Positions 1 through 7,848 of a stretch of DNA of 32,735 bases are shown piece after piece. Position 1 is the stretch's first letter; each line of letters begins with the position of its first letter. This DNA is from Vulcanimicrobiota bacterium. GTDB lineage: Bacteria > Vulcanimicrobiota > Xenobia > Xenobiales > JADMJV01. The notes below the pieces were generated by a model. That model was not told the DNA's origin and did no database searches. It was given only the letters and a program-made list of their open reading frames with translations. Location: positions 1-32,735 of the forward strand of contig JALHOV010000014.1 of NCBI GenBank assembly GCA_022842865.1. The letters run 5' to 3'. The translations under genes were made by a program, and so were the position numbers.

Positions 1-1097
1 TCGTCCATGGCCGCTGTTCCCGTGCGCTGTTGATGCTCTGCTTGAATGGCCTGGCGCTGAAAGTCTTGCTGAGTCGAAATGCTGTTCTGTAGGGGATGGT
101 ATAGCCCGAAGTCCTTCATGGGATCCTCGGCCTCCACGTGAACGCCCTCGATTTTGACCCGCTGTGTGGGCCGATCCTCGTGGGCCAACTCTTCCGTGGG
201 CGCCATCAATTGCATGCGGTTGCCAGCCTGCTCCTGTAGATCCTGATTCTTCTGCAGTTGCTCCAAGGCCGGCAGCAGATTCTCTAGCTGGCGGCGAAAC
301 TCATAGACCGAGTCAAATCGGTCTTCTTGCTCGGGCTGGGTGGATTTGCGCACCACCCAGCAAAGTTCGTGCGGCAGGTCTTTGCGGATCTTGTCCAGCG
401 GTTCGATCTGCAGGGGCAGCGGCTGCTGGCCCGAGAGCATAAAGTGAAGGGTCACCCCCAGCGAGTATTGATCGGTGCGGGTGGTAGGACGACCCCGATA
501 CTGCTCGATAGGAGCGTAACCAACCGTGCCCACCGCGGTCTTGGTGGAGGCACCGCCCCCGACTTCGCGAGCCAGTCCGAAGTCCACCAGGTAGATGCGA
601 CTATCCTGGTGGCGCACGATAATGTTGGCGGGCTTGACGTCGCGATGGATAATGGGGCGCGGCCGGTGGGCGTGCAGAAACTCCAATATCTTGGCCACCT
701 GGATGGTATATTGCACGGCCAGGATGGGCTGAAGATCGGTACCGGCCAGCGCCAATTGGTCCATGACCTGTTTTTCCAGGTCCACTCCCTCAATGAATTC
801 CATGACGATGACACGCCGGTCGCCGTCAAGAAAGCTATCGACGAAGGCGGGAATGCCGGGTACGTTCAAACTCTGCAGCAGCTTGCACTCTTCTTCGAAA
901 CGCGAGGCCTGGTAGGCGGCGCTTTCGTTGGAGCCATCGCTGGGCGAATCCACCAGCATGCGTTTGATAGCCACGGGCATACCACTGGACCGGTCGATGG
1001 CCCGGTAGACCTCCCCCATTCCCCCGCTGCGAATGGCCCGAACAATCTGATAGCGTTCGTGAAAATCGGACCCTGCTAAAAGGGTAGACTGCGACAC
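1..1097 (-). CDS. Serine/threonine protein kinase (C-terminal end cut by window edge)
   Basis: Hanks-type Ser/Thr kinase, transferring phosphate from ATP to protein Ser/Thr. Read on the minus strand from a GTG at 1097; the frame has an in-frame stop about 60 bases upstream and no ATG, so GTG is the likely start. The glycine-rich loop (SGGMGEVYRA) is near residue 28, the VAIK lysine near 45, the catalytic loop HRDVKPAN near 150, DFG near 170 and an APE-equivalent (YAPIEQY) near 190. The kinase domain ends near residue 275. It is followed by a Gln/Glu-rich linker with no membrane segment in the visible part. The 3' end lies beyond base 1, so accessory sensor domains are unknown. It is divergent from the adenosyltransferase gene with 77 bases between them. 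All catalytic residues seen are intact, so it should be active. Confidence 0.93.
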   Translation of the reverse strand, partial: MSQSTLLAGSDFHERYQIVRAIRSGGMGEVYRAIDRSSGMPVAIKRMLVDSPSDGSNESAAYQASRFEEECKLLQSLNVPGIPAFVDSFLDGDRRVIVMEFIEGVDLEKQVMDQLALAGTDLQPILAVQYTIQVAKILEFLHAHRPRPIIHRDVKPANIIVRHQDSRIYLVDFGLAREVGGGASTKTAVGTVGYAPIEQYRGRPTTRTDQYSLGVTLHFMLSGQQPLPLQIEPLDKIRKDLPHELCWVVRKSTQPEQEDRFDSVYEFRRQLENLLPALEQLQKNQDLQEQAGNRMQLMAPTEELAHEDRPTQRVKIEGVHVEAEDPMKDFGLYHPLQNSISTQQDFQRQAIQAEHQQRTGTAAMD

Positions 1098-1174
1098 GTG
1101 GGAATAGTTGGCACATACCAGGGCGAAACCTGCCGTCCAATATTAAGCCTTTAGCTATAGGTTGGGAAACCACA

Positions 1175-1744
1175 ATGAGAATCAATCGAGTAGTCACCCG
1201 CACCGGAGATGGCGGCCAGACCGCCCTTATCGGTGGAGATCGCGTGTCCAAAGGAAGCCTGAGAGTGGACAGCTACGGCGAGGTGGATGAGTTAAATTCT
1301 TGCTTAGGTCTGGCCGTAGCCTGGCTGCAAGACCCTTCTGCTGCCGAACTTTTGCACTCCATCCAGCATCGCCTGTTCACGCTCGGCGCCGACCTGGCCG
1401 CTCCCGAAGGAGTGCCCGTACCGCGCATTACGCCAGGCCATGTAGAAGAGCTGGAGCAGGCCATGGAACCTCTGATGGATGAGCTTCCGCCCCTGGAGGA
1501 ATTCATCTTGCCCGGGGGCGGACCGGCCGGAGCGGCCCTCCATCTGGCCCGCACTGTGGCACGGCGAGCTGAGCGCACGTGCGTGGCATTGTCCTCCCAC
1601 GAACCCGTCAACGAGCAGGCCATCATCTATTTGAATCGACTCAGCGACTTTCTTTTCGTGCTGGCCCGAGTGGTCAACAAGCGCCAGAGCCAGCCCGAAA
1701 CGTTGGCCGATTTCTCCCAGAAAAAGGCGCGTAAAAGCAGGTAG
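1175..1744 (+). CDS. pduO: PduO-type cob(I)alamin adenosyltransferase
   Basis: ATP:cob(I)alamin adenosyltransferase, which makes adenosylcobalamin from reduced corrinoid and ATP in the cytosol. The 189-residue length is typical. Family signatures are visible: the N-terminal TRTGDGGQTALIGG ATP-binding segment, the YGEVDELNSCLG motif, the LPGGGPAGAALHLART stretch and RRAER, and the C-terminal NRLSDFLFVLAR helix. The start is the first ATG, preceded by a weak GGGA. The TerB-like gene follows 26 bases later on the same strand, so they may be co-transcribed. No B12-dependent enzyme or riboswitch is seen nearby; the 77-base upstream gap is too short for a cobalamin riboswitch. Confidence 0.93.
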   Translation: MRINRVVTRTGDGGQTALIGGDRVSKGSLRVDSYGEVDELNSCLGLAVAWLQDPSAAELLHSIQHRLFTLGADLAAPEGVPVPRITPGHVEELEQAMEPLMDELPPLEEFILPGGGPAGAALHLARTVARRAERTCVALSSHEPVNEQAIIYLNRLSDFLFVLARVVNKRQSQPETLADFSQKKARKSR

Positions 1745-1770
1745 CGAAAGGCAGGGGGTCTGGAGGCAAG

Positions 1771-2880
1771 ATGTTGCAGGGATTACACTTGATGGGTGAA
1801 GCGGAACTTGGTGAACTGGTCAAATTGACCCACGCCAAGGGCAACGACTACCTGAACGAAGATCAGAGACGTCGCCACATTCTGAGCTGGGCCGGCAAAG
1901 TCGTCGGTTGCTCCAGTCAGGATCCGGTTGTCATCGAAAGGGAATGCCTGCTCTGGCTGGCCGGACACTGGGGGGTCCAGACCGAAGGACTAGATGACAC
2001 AGACGAGCTGGAAAGAGCTTTGCGCATTCGCATCGCCGATGAAGCGTCCCAGTATCTGGCACCGGTGTGGTGGATCTCTTGCGCTCTGATCGCGGCTGGC
2101 CCGGCCGACGCCATTGGACCCAAGGTGCGCTTGTTGGACAAGGCAGCCAGTCTGGTGGTGCCGTCCCGATCGGCTCGCCAGAAGCTGAGCGAAAACTGGC
2201 GCGCCAAAGCCGCCGAATGGGGTTTTGACAGTCTCAAGCAACCGGAAATTCAGCAGGCCACCGAGCAGCTCAAGAAAGCACCGGAAAAAGCGGACCAGGC
2301 GCTCACTCTGGCGCTAGTCATCAGTCTGGCCGACGGTCGGCTGTCCATGGAAGAAGATCGCCTGGTCAAAGACCTGGGCGAGGCCTGCGGTAAGTCTCAC
2401 GAGGAGTGCGCCGAGAAGATCCGGCACGTCAACAGCATCTACTGGGGCCATCAGGTGGAAGTCACCCCGAAGCGCCAGGTCGAAACCCCCGAAGGCGACA
2501 AGCGGGTGGCCATGAAGGCTGCCCAGTTGACGCTGGAAAGCGCCGGAACCCTCGAGGGTCTGTGTCTGGAGGCTTGCGATAAAGTGGTGGGCCGCGCCGA
2601 CGCAGCCGAAGAGCACGCTCCTAAATCGGGCTGGCAGCGGGTGCTGGGCACCGTCTCCGGCCTGAAGCAATTCTTCGGCAACAAGATGCGCGGAGACGAG
2701 CAGGTCAATCTGGTTCGCCTGGTCTACCTGTCGATTATCCACCAGCACGCCGAAGCAGCCTCCAAAGCCGAGGCTGCCGCCGCCGCCGCCCGCCGCACCC
2801 CGGAGACCGTTCTCAGCGAGACCGGCACGCTGGTGATTACCCGGGAAGCCAAGCAGCAGCGGTCTATCAAGCTCGACTGA
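1771..2880 (+). CDS. TerB-like domain protein, function unknown
   Basis: A 369-residue soluble, mostly helical protein that I cannot assign to a named family as a whole. Residues about 172-215 look like a TerB/DUF533-type helical bundle: an ALVISLADGRLSMEE stretch followed by a Leu-rich helix, matching the acidic (A)DGxxxxEE pattern of that superfamily. A weaker copy may lie around residues 100-140. There is an Ala-rich segment near 333-345 and no signal peptide or membrane helix. A good ribosome site (GGAGG five bases before ATG) supports the start. It sits between the cobalamin adenosyltransferase and a subtilase. TerB-like domains occur in stress and membrane-associated systems, but nothing here shows which. 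The TerB call is by eye. Confidence 0.75.
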   Translation: MLQGLHLMGEAELGELVKLTHAKGNDYLNEDQRRRHILSWAGKVVGCSSQDPVVIERECLLWLAGHWGVQTEGLDDTDELERALRIRIADEASQYLAPVWWISCALIAAGPADAIGPKVRLLDKAASLVVPSRSARQKLSENWRAKAAEWGFDSLKQPEIQQATEQLKKAPEKADQALTLALVISLADGRLSMEEDRLVKDLGEACGKSHEECAEKIRHVNSIYWGHQVEVTPKRQVETPEGDKRVAMKAAQLTLESAGTLEGLCLEACDKVVGRADAAEEHAPKSGWQRVLGTVSGLKQFFGNKMRGDEQVNLVRLVYLSIIHQHAEAASKAEAAAAAARRTPETVLSETGTLVITREAKQQRSIKLD

Positions 2881-2928
2881 GCGGGGTTGCGCCTACCGGT
2901 AGCGGCACCGCTTTTCTGATTTCTTTCA

Positions 2929-2964
2929 GGGCGTTCACATTTTCAACACACATGAGGAACGCCC
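2929..2964. repeat. Inverted repeat in the leader of the subtilase gene
   Basis: Within the 157-base gap before the protease gene, GGGCGTTC at 2929-2936 is matched exactly by its reverse complement GAACGCCC at 2957-2964, with a 20-base spacer. It could be an operator or an RNA hairpin in the 5' leader. There is no T-run behind it, so it is not an obvious terminator. A separate 10-base palindrome, CTACCGGTAG, lies at 2893-2902 just after the upstream stop codon. The rest of the gap shows only an AGGAGG ribosome site at 3027-3032. Confidence 0.5.
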
Positions 2965-3037
2965 CAGCCGTTAACCTGTCGGTGAGAGAACTGCTCCCTA
3001 CTTCAAGAGGAGCGTCCCACACACCCAGGAGGCTTAG

Positions 3038-5185
3038 ATGATTCAGAACGTACGATTCCCGGGCGCGACCGCTGCCCCCCAGTCCCGCCGAGTAGACCTG
3101 AACCAGGTTCTTTCGGCCACGGCCGCTGAAGCCAAATCGCTGGCTCCCAAGCTGGCCGACCACGTCGAAGGCGAAGTCCTGGTCAAGCTCAGACCCGGCA
3201 TGAACTTTGACGGCCAGAGCGACTTCGCCGGCGATTACGGCGGCCAGGTCGAAGAGCACATCAAAATGGGCGGCACCATGCTGCAAAATTTCAACGGCGA
3301 CCTGATGCGCATCTCTCTCCCCGAGGGAATGACCACTGCCGAAGCCATTGTGGCGATGGGCAAGGACGGCCGCGTTGAATATGCCGTCACCAACGACCGT
3401 ATCAGCATCCCCGATACCCGCGAAGTTCCCTTCAGCCCCGAGCAGCTCGGCCAGGCCGGCCAGCAGGGCAACCAGCCCAACGAAGGCCCGCAGAATTTAC
3501 CGAAAGACCTTAGCCCCAAACTGTGGGGCATGCACAACACCGGTCAGGAGAGCGGCAAGGTCGACAGCGACATCGACGCCCCCGAAGCCTGGGCCATCAC
3601 CACCGGCAACCGCAACAACGTCATCGCCGTCATCGACACGGGTGGCGACTACAACCACAAAGCCCTGGCCAGCAACGTCTGGACCAACCCGGAAGACGGC
3701 ACCCACGGCTTCAATGCCATCACCGGCAAGAACGACCCGATGGACGACCACTACCACGGCACCCACTGCTGGGGCAGCATCGCCGGCAACGGCACCGACG
3801 GCGTCTACGGCGTCAACCACCAGGCCTCCGTCATGCCCATCAAATTCCTCAGCAACAGCGGCGGCGGCACCCTGGCCGACGCCATCAAAGGCATCGTTTT
3901 CGCCACCGAACATGGCGCTCGTCTGACCTCCAACTCTTGGGGCGGCGGACCCTACAACCAGGCCCTCAAAGACGCCTTCGCTTCCTCGCCGGCTCTGCAC
4001 CTGATCGCCGCCGGCAACGACGGCAAAGACAATGATGGCTCGCCCACCTATCCCGGCAGCTACGACCTGGGCAACATCGTGACGGTGGCCGCCAGCGACC
4101 GCAACGACCGCCTGGCTTCCTTCTCAAACTACGGCGCCACCTCAGTCGACCTGTCCGCTCCCGGCGTAGCCATCTACTCGACCGTCACCGGCAACAAATA
4201 CAAGAACCTCGACGGCACCTCGATGGCCACTCCCCACGTCTCCGGCGTGGCCGGCCTGATTGTGGCCCAATATCCCGGCATCACCAATGAAGAAATCAAA
4301 GCCCGCTTGATGAACGCGGTCGACGATGTGCCCGGTTTCCACGGCAAGATGGTAGCCGGTGGTCGTCTGAACGCCGCCAAGGCGCTGGCCCCCGACTTCG
4401 GAGCTCCTGGCACGCCCGGCGCTTTCGGCGTCAGCGAAGCCAAAGCCGGTCGCGTCCAGCTCGGCTGGGTGGCCTCGGGTGACGACGGAGCCGAGGGCGG
4501 CGCCGCCGCTCGCTACGAAATCCGCTACAGCGACCGCCCCATCGCGGTCGGCGAGCCGGCCGAAGGCGAAGTCAGCTTCGACCAGGCCACTGCCGTCAAG
4601 GCCAACCGCCCCGGCCAGCCCGGCGCCGCCGAAACGGCCACCGTCAACGTGCCGCTCAGCGGTTCTGAGAAGACCTACTACTTCGCGCTGCGCTCCACCG
4701 ACAAAGTGGGCAAGGCCTCCGAGGTGGTCACCACTTCGGCTGCCGTTCCGGCCGCTCAGCTGGCTTTCGACGGGAACGCCGAAGGTAGCTTTACCTCCTC
4801 GAGCTGGGCTCAGGTCGACGATGCCGCTCGCGGCAAGGTCTGGACCGACAGCCCCAACGGCGACTACGCCAATAACGCCGACACCGCTGTCACCAGCAAG
4901 GCCGTCTCGCTGGCGGGAATGTCCGGCTCGAAGCTCATCTTCGACGCCAAATACGCCACCGAGAACAAATATGACACCGTCAAAGCCGAAGTCAGCAGCG
5001 ACGGCGGCAAGACCTGGAGCTCGGAAGCCACCTACTCGGGCAGCAGCGACTGGAAACAGCAAGCGGTTGACCTGTCCAAGTATGACGGCAAGGACATCCA
5101 GTTCCGCTTCCGCCTCACCTCCGACGGTTCGGTCAGCGGCGACGGCTTCAGCTTCAGCAACGCCGTCATCGCCGGCGGCAACTAG
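3038..5185 (+). CDS. Subtilisin-like serine protease (S8) with prodomain, FN3-like and C-terminal beta domains
   Basis: A 715-residue S8 family endopeptidase. Residues about 45-125 look like an inhibitory, fervidolysin-type prodomain (GEVLVKLRPG start). The catalytic domain spans about 160-455 with the complete triad: Asp200 in VIAVIDTGGD, His240 in HGTHCWG, Ser395 in GTSMATPH, and the oxyanion Asn327 in AAGND. An FN3-like domain covers about 456-560. A C-terminal beta-sandwich with EVSSDGGKTW and an RFRLTSDGS element resembles the end domain of bacillopeptidase F-type enzymes. The start is firm: AGGAGG lies five bases before ATG. The oddity is the N-terminus (MIQNVRFPGATAAPQ...), which has no hydrophobic signal peptide, so export is unexplained. 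A strong terminator follows. Codon use is markedly C-ending, suggesting high expression. Confidence 0.95.
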   Translation: MIQNVRFPGATAAPQSRRVDLNQVLSATAAEAKSLAPKLADHVEGEVLVKLRPGMNFDGQSDFAGDYGGQVEEHIKMGGTMLQNFNGDLMRISLPEGMTTAEAIVAMGKDGRVEYAVTNDRISIPDTREVPFSPEQLGQAGQQGNQPNEGPQNLPKDLSPKLWGMHNTGQESGKVDSDIDAPEAWAITTGNRNNVIAVIDTGGDYNHKALASNVWTNPEDGTHGFNAITGKNDPMDDHYHGTHCWGSIAGNGTDGVYGVNHQASVMPIKFLSNSGGGTLADAIKGIVFATEHGARLTSNSWGGGPYNQALKDAFASSPALHLIAAGNDGKDNDGSPTYPGSYDLGNIVTVAASDRNDRLASFSNYGATSVDLSAPGVAIYSTVTGNKYKNLDGTSMATPHVSGVAGLIVAQYPGITNEEIKARLMNAVDDVPGFHGKMVAGGRLNAAKALAPDFGAPGTPGAFGVSEAKAGRVQLGWVASGDDGAEGGAAARYEIRYSDRPIAVGEPAEGEVSFDQATAVKANRPGQPGAAETATVNVPLSGSEKTYYFALRSTDKVGKASEVVTTSAAVPAAQLAFDGNAEGSFTSSSWAQVDDAARGKVWTDSPNGDYANNADTAVTSKAVSLAGMSGSKLIFDAKYATENKYDTVKAEVSSDGGKTWSSEATYSGSSDWKQQAVDLSKYDGKDIQFRFRLTSDGSVSGDGFSFSNAVIAGGN

Positions 5186-5214
5186 CTAGTTCAAGAGTTA
5201 TCTAAGCCTGTAGG

Positions 5215-5243
5215 GGCCTCCGCAAGGGGGCCTTTTTTCTTTT
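5215..5243 (+). terminator. Rho-independent terminator of the subtilase gene
   Basis: A seven-pair stem (GGCCTCC with GGGGGCC, one T-G wobble) closed by a GCAA tetraloop is followed by TTTTTTCTTTT, 30 bases after the protease stop. It also separates that gene from the convergent rraA gene. Confidence 0.9.
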
Positions 5244-5263
5244 GGCGCCAATGGAGTGGACAT

Positions 5264-5743
5264 CTACTGAAGGGCCGTGTCGCTCAGCACAATCCCGTCT
5301 TCGTCGCAGTAGACCCACTGGCCGGGGCGGAAAGTCAGGCCGGCAAAGGTAACTGCCACGCCCTCTTCACCCTGGCCCTTTTTCAGGCTTTTACGGGGGT
5401 TGGTCTGCAGGGCTTTGATGCCCAGCGCAATGGAAGCCAGCGCGCGGCTATCGCGCACGCGGCCGTGCACCAGCAAACCGGCCCAGCCGTTATCCAGGGC
5501 CAGCCCGGCCAGCAAATCGCCTACCAGGGCGCAGTTCAGCGAGCCGCCGCCGTCCACCACCAGCACCCGGGACCGGCCGGGCTGTTCCAGGGCGCGGCGC
5601 ACCAGCGAGTTGTCTTCGAAGACGCGCAGCGTAAACACCTCGCCGTGAAAGCTGGCCCGGCCGCCATAATCGCGGAGCAGGGGCAGTCCCACCGCCACCT
5701 TATCGGCATGCTGATCGTAGAGATCGGCGGTGCTGAAAGTCAT
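5264..5743 (-). CDS. rraA: RraA family protein (RNase E inhibitor / HMG aldolase fold)
   Basis: A 159-residue RraA-like protein that aligns by eye along its whole length with the 161-residue Escherichia coli RraA. Shared blocks include YGGRASFHGEVFT, RVLVVDGGGSLNCALVGDLLA, the GRVRDS segment and a DEDGIVLS ending. In E. coli RraA binds RNase E and slows mRNA turnover; relatives are class II HMG/CHA aldolases using a GxxxxD-type and RD metal site, part of which (VRDS) is present. Which activity applies cannot be told from sequence. Its ATG overlaps the TGA of the upstream zinc-ribbon gene (ATGA), so the two are very probably translationally coupled. The name menG seen in some annotations for this family is historical. 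Confidence 0.92.
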   Translation of the reverse strand: MTFSTADLYDQHADKVAVGLPLLRDYGGRASFHGEVFTLRVFEDNSLVRRALEQPGRSRVLVVDGGGSLNCALVGDLLAGLALDNGWAGLLVHGRVRDSRALASIALGIKALQTNPRKSLKKGQGEEGVAVTFAGLTFRPGQWVYCDEDGIVLSDTALQ

Positions 5744-6876
5744 TTTTTGAGGCTTTCCATAACCTGCTGCTGAAGTTCGGCGGCGCTCTCCAGATCTTCA
5801 CGCAGGCGCGGGAGCAGGCGTTCCAACCCGGGGCCGTCGCGGCCGGGCAGATAATCGCGAACTTCGGCCACCGTCTCGGCCAACTGCAGTAAAGCGTCCT
5901 CCAGCCGGGGTTGCTTAAGTGGCAGCTGTTTGACCTTCTTGACCATCTCTTGAGCCTGCGCCTCGGAGTCGTGACTCAACACCTGCAGAATCTCCCAATC
6001 CTCCCGGCGATTTTCGGCGCAGGCCCGTTCGGCCACGGCCAGCAAGCCATCGCCCCCTTCTTCGGTCACACCCACCGCCTGGCCGCATTCGGAGCACAAC
6101 TGCTCTTCGGTCAGGCGCACCAGTCCCAGGCATCCGTCGCACCACACGGCGGGCGTTCCGGCCAGGGCCTGGATTTCTTCGTGGATGGTCAAGGCTTGCT
6201 GGGCGCAGTCGCGCAGCACCCGCGTGCAGTCGGGCGTGAGCGGATAGCCCTGGGAAATCTGTTCCGATAACTGCTGCAGCGCGTTCTCCTGAATCTCCAG
6301 CAAATCGATGAGTTGCTCGACGGCGGCCAAACGAATCGGCGACTGGCGCATCTGTTCGCCCAACAATTGGAAGTGCTGAGAGACTCCGGCCAGACGCTCC
6401 TGCATCAACTCGGGAGCCAGAGCCCCCTTCTCAAACAGTTGCAGGCATCGCAGCACCTCGTGGATATAGGGAGAGGCGGCCAGTCGGGGGCGCTTCTCTT
6501 CCAGCTCGCGGATCTGGCCAAAAACCTCGAAAAGCGAAGTCAGCGCGGCAGCCAGCGCCTGCACCCTTTTCTCGGAAATCCCCTCCCAGTCGCCTTCCCA
6601 CTCCTTCAGCACATCTGCCTGGTCTTCACAAACCGCCAGTCGCTGCAAAGCGATTTCGATGAGAGCCTGCTCCGGCCCGCCCGCTGGTTGGAAGCGGATC
6701 TCGCTGCGAAAGACCGCCGAAATCTGGGACATCTCGAGTTGGAAGCGTGCAAACTCGCGGGCCAGCGCTTCCCCTTCCATTTCGCCGCTGCGCCAGGCGG
6801 CCATGGAAAGCGCCCAGCTGTTGAAACTCGACAATGGAGTCAGCGAAGGTAAGCCGAGATTGCCCAAAGAGATCAT
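5740..6876 (-). CDS. Unknown helical protein with a central zinc ribbon
   Basis: I do not recognise this protein. From the ATG at 6876 it is 378 residues, rich in Leu, Glu and Gln and predicted almost wholly helical. A zinc-ribbon-like block, WCDGCLGL ... LCSECGQA, lies about two thirds along (two CxxC pairs roughly 13 residues apart). An in-frame TTG at 6951 would add 25 residues including another CNKC, but that stretch is AT-rich and overlaps a promoter-like sequence, so I prefer 6876. No signal peptide or clear membrane helix is seen. It ends in an ATGA overlap with rraA, which suggests a joint role, perhaps in RNA or protein turnover (inference only). The extra N-terminal Cys pair is the main argument for the longer start. 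Confidence 0.75.
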   Translation of the reverse strand: MISLGNLGLPSLTPLSSFNSWALSMAAWRSGEMEGEALAREFARFQLEMSQISAVFRSEIRFQPAGGPEQALIEIALQRLAVCEDQADVLKEWEGDWEGISEKRVQALAAALTSLFEVFGQIRELEEKRPRLAASPYIHEVLRCLQLFEKGALAPELMQERLAGVSQHFQLLGEQMRQSPIRLAAVEQLIDLLEIQENALQQLSEQISQGYPLTPDCTRVLRDCAQQALTIHEEIQALAGTPAVWCDGCLGLVRLTEEQLCSECGQAVGVTEEGGDGLLAVAERACAENRREDWEILQVLSHDSEAQAQEMVKKVKQLPLKQPRLEDALLQLAETVAEVRDYLPGRDGPGLERLLPRLREDLESAAELQQQVMESLKK

Positions 6877-6921
6877 CAACACCAGTTTTGCCTCGAACGG
6901 ACGAGAACCTTTAACAATTTC

Positions 6922-6951
6922 GTTACATTTGTTACAGGCCGCTAATATCAA
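6922..6951 (-). promoter_or_regulatory. Possible promoter of the zinc-ribbon/rraA pair
   Basis: On the minus strand TTGATA (5/6 match to the -35) is followed after 18 bases by TGTAAC (4/6 match to the -10). It would start transcription about 35-40 bases before the ATG at 6876. The whole 6909-6953 stretch is AT-rich against a GC-rich background and may also serve the divergent gene at 7018. Confidence 0.4.
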
Positions 6952-7007
6952 ACCCGAGACTTGCCACCCCGTCTTGCTCTATCCTGGTTGCAATAACTCT
7001 GAATGTT

Positions 7008-7013
7008 GAGGTG
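7008..7013 (+). promoter_or_regulatory. Ribosome binding site that selects the ATG at 7018
   Basis: GAGGTG lies four bases before the ATG at 7018. An in-frame ATG at 7003 would place this sequence inside the gene and lacks its own ribosome site, so 7018 is the likelier start. Confidence 0.6.
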
Positions 7014-7017
7014 CAAG

Positions 7018-7848
7018 ATGTTTCAGGCACAGTTCGGTTCTCCAATGGGCGGTGTCGGCTTTGGCAACCCCGGATTCGGCATGCAGTCGATGGGTGGCGG
7101 CGGCGGTCAGATGCAGATGATGCAGATGATGATGACCATGATGTCGATGATGCAGCAAATGATGCAGATGATGGGCGGAATGGGCGGAATGAACGGGGGC
7201 TGTTTCCCTGGCATGGGCATGGGAATGCCCGGTATGGGCGGTGACCCGTTCGGCGGCTTCGGAAACCAGATGGGCAACGGCTTTGGATTCCCGGGCGGAG
7301 GCGGCGGTTTCCCCGGTGGCGGCTTCCCGGGCGGCTTTTCTCCTCCCGGCGTGCCTTTCGGCGGCGGCTTCACCCCCGGCGGCGGCAATTATGGCAATCC
7401 GGGCAACTTCGGCGGTCCCGGCGGCGCCTTCGGCCCGGGTAACGCTCCCATGGCAGGTCCCGGCAATTTTGGTGGTCCCTCGGCTTTCGGCAATCGCCTG
7501 GCTTCGGATGCGCAGCAAATCGCTCAGAGCGGTGTGGCCGGTCGTGGTGGCAACTGTAAACGCGGTGTGCGCATGGCTCTCAATCGCCAGGGGGTCAACC
7601 TGGATGGCCTCTCGGCTTACCAGGGCGCCGACCAGCTGGCACGCAATCCGCGCTTCCGCGAAGTGCAGGTGCCGACCAGCCAGCTGCGCAGTCTGCCCCC
7701 CGGCGCCATCGTGGTCTGGAATCGCAGACCCGGCAAACCGCACGGCCACATTTCCATCGCGCTCGGCAATGGCCGCGAAGCCAGTGACGTGATCCGCAAC
7801 CAGATCACCGGTTATGGCTCGCAACACCGCGTCTTCATTCCCAAATAA
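7018..7848 (+). CDS. Met/Gly-rich protein with C-terminal CHAP-like cysteine peptidase domain
   Basis: A 276-residue two-part protein. Residues about 1-160 are low complexity: a Met-Gln run (about 25-50, many MM pairs), then Gly-Phe-Pro-Met repeats (GGGFPGGGFPGG and similar). Residues about 165-276 form a compact domain resembling CHAP/NlpC-type cysteine peptidases: Cys180 in GNCKRGVRMAL, the LPPGAIVVWNR strand, and His244 in HGHISIALGNG. These enzymes cleave peptidoglycan peptides or amide bonds. No signal peptide is visible, so how it would reach the wall is unclear. The stop overlaps the next start by one base (TAATG), pairing it with the acidic protein. The CHAP call rests on residue order only; the low-complexity arm may form an assembly or an adhesive surface. 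Confidence 0.8.
   Translation: MFQAQFGSPMGGVGFGNPGFGMQSMGGGGGQMQMMQMMMTMMSMMQQMMQMMGGMGGMNGGCFPGMGMGMPGMGGDPFGGFGNQMGNGFGFPGGGGGFPGGGFPGGFSPPGVPFGGGFTPGGGNYGNPGNFGGPGGAFGPGNAPMAGPGNFGGPSAFGNRLASDAQQIAQSGVAGRGGNCKRGVRMALNRQGVNLDGLSAYQGADQLARNPRFREVQVPTSQLRSLPPGAIVVWNRRPGKPHGHISIALGNGREASDVIRNQITGYGSQHRVFIPK

Noticed and set aside
327-1079. 250-residue open frame on the plus strand
   Set aside because: It lies opposite the Ser/Thr kinase, whose catalytic motifs are clear on the minus strand.
2893-2902. CTACCGGTAG palindrome as a terminator of the TerB-like gene
   Set aside because: The stem would have no proper loop, and the T-run behind it is short and interrupted; noted only as a palindrome.
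4142-5062. 306-residue open frame on the minus strand inside the subtilase gene
   Set aside because: It is a Gly/Val/Ala-rich antisense shadow created by the C-ending codons of the protease; no ribosome site or family feature.
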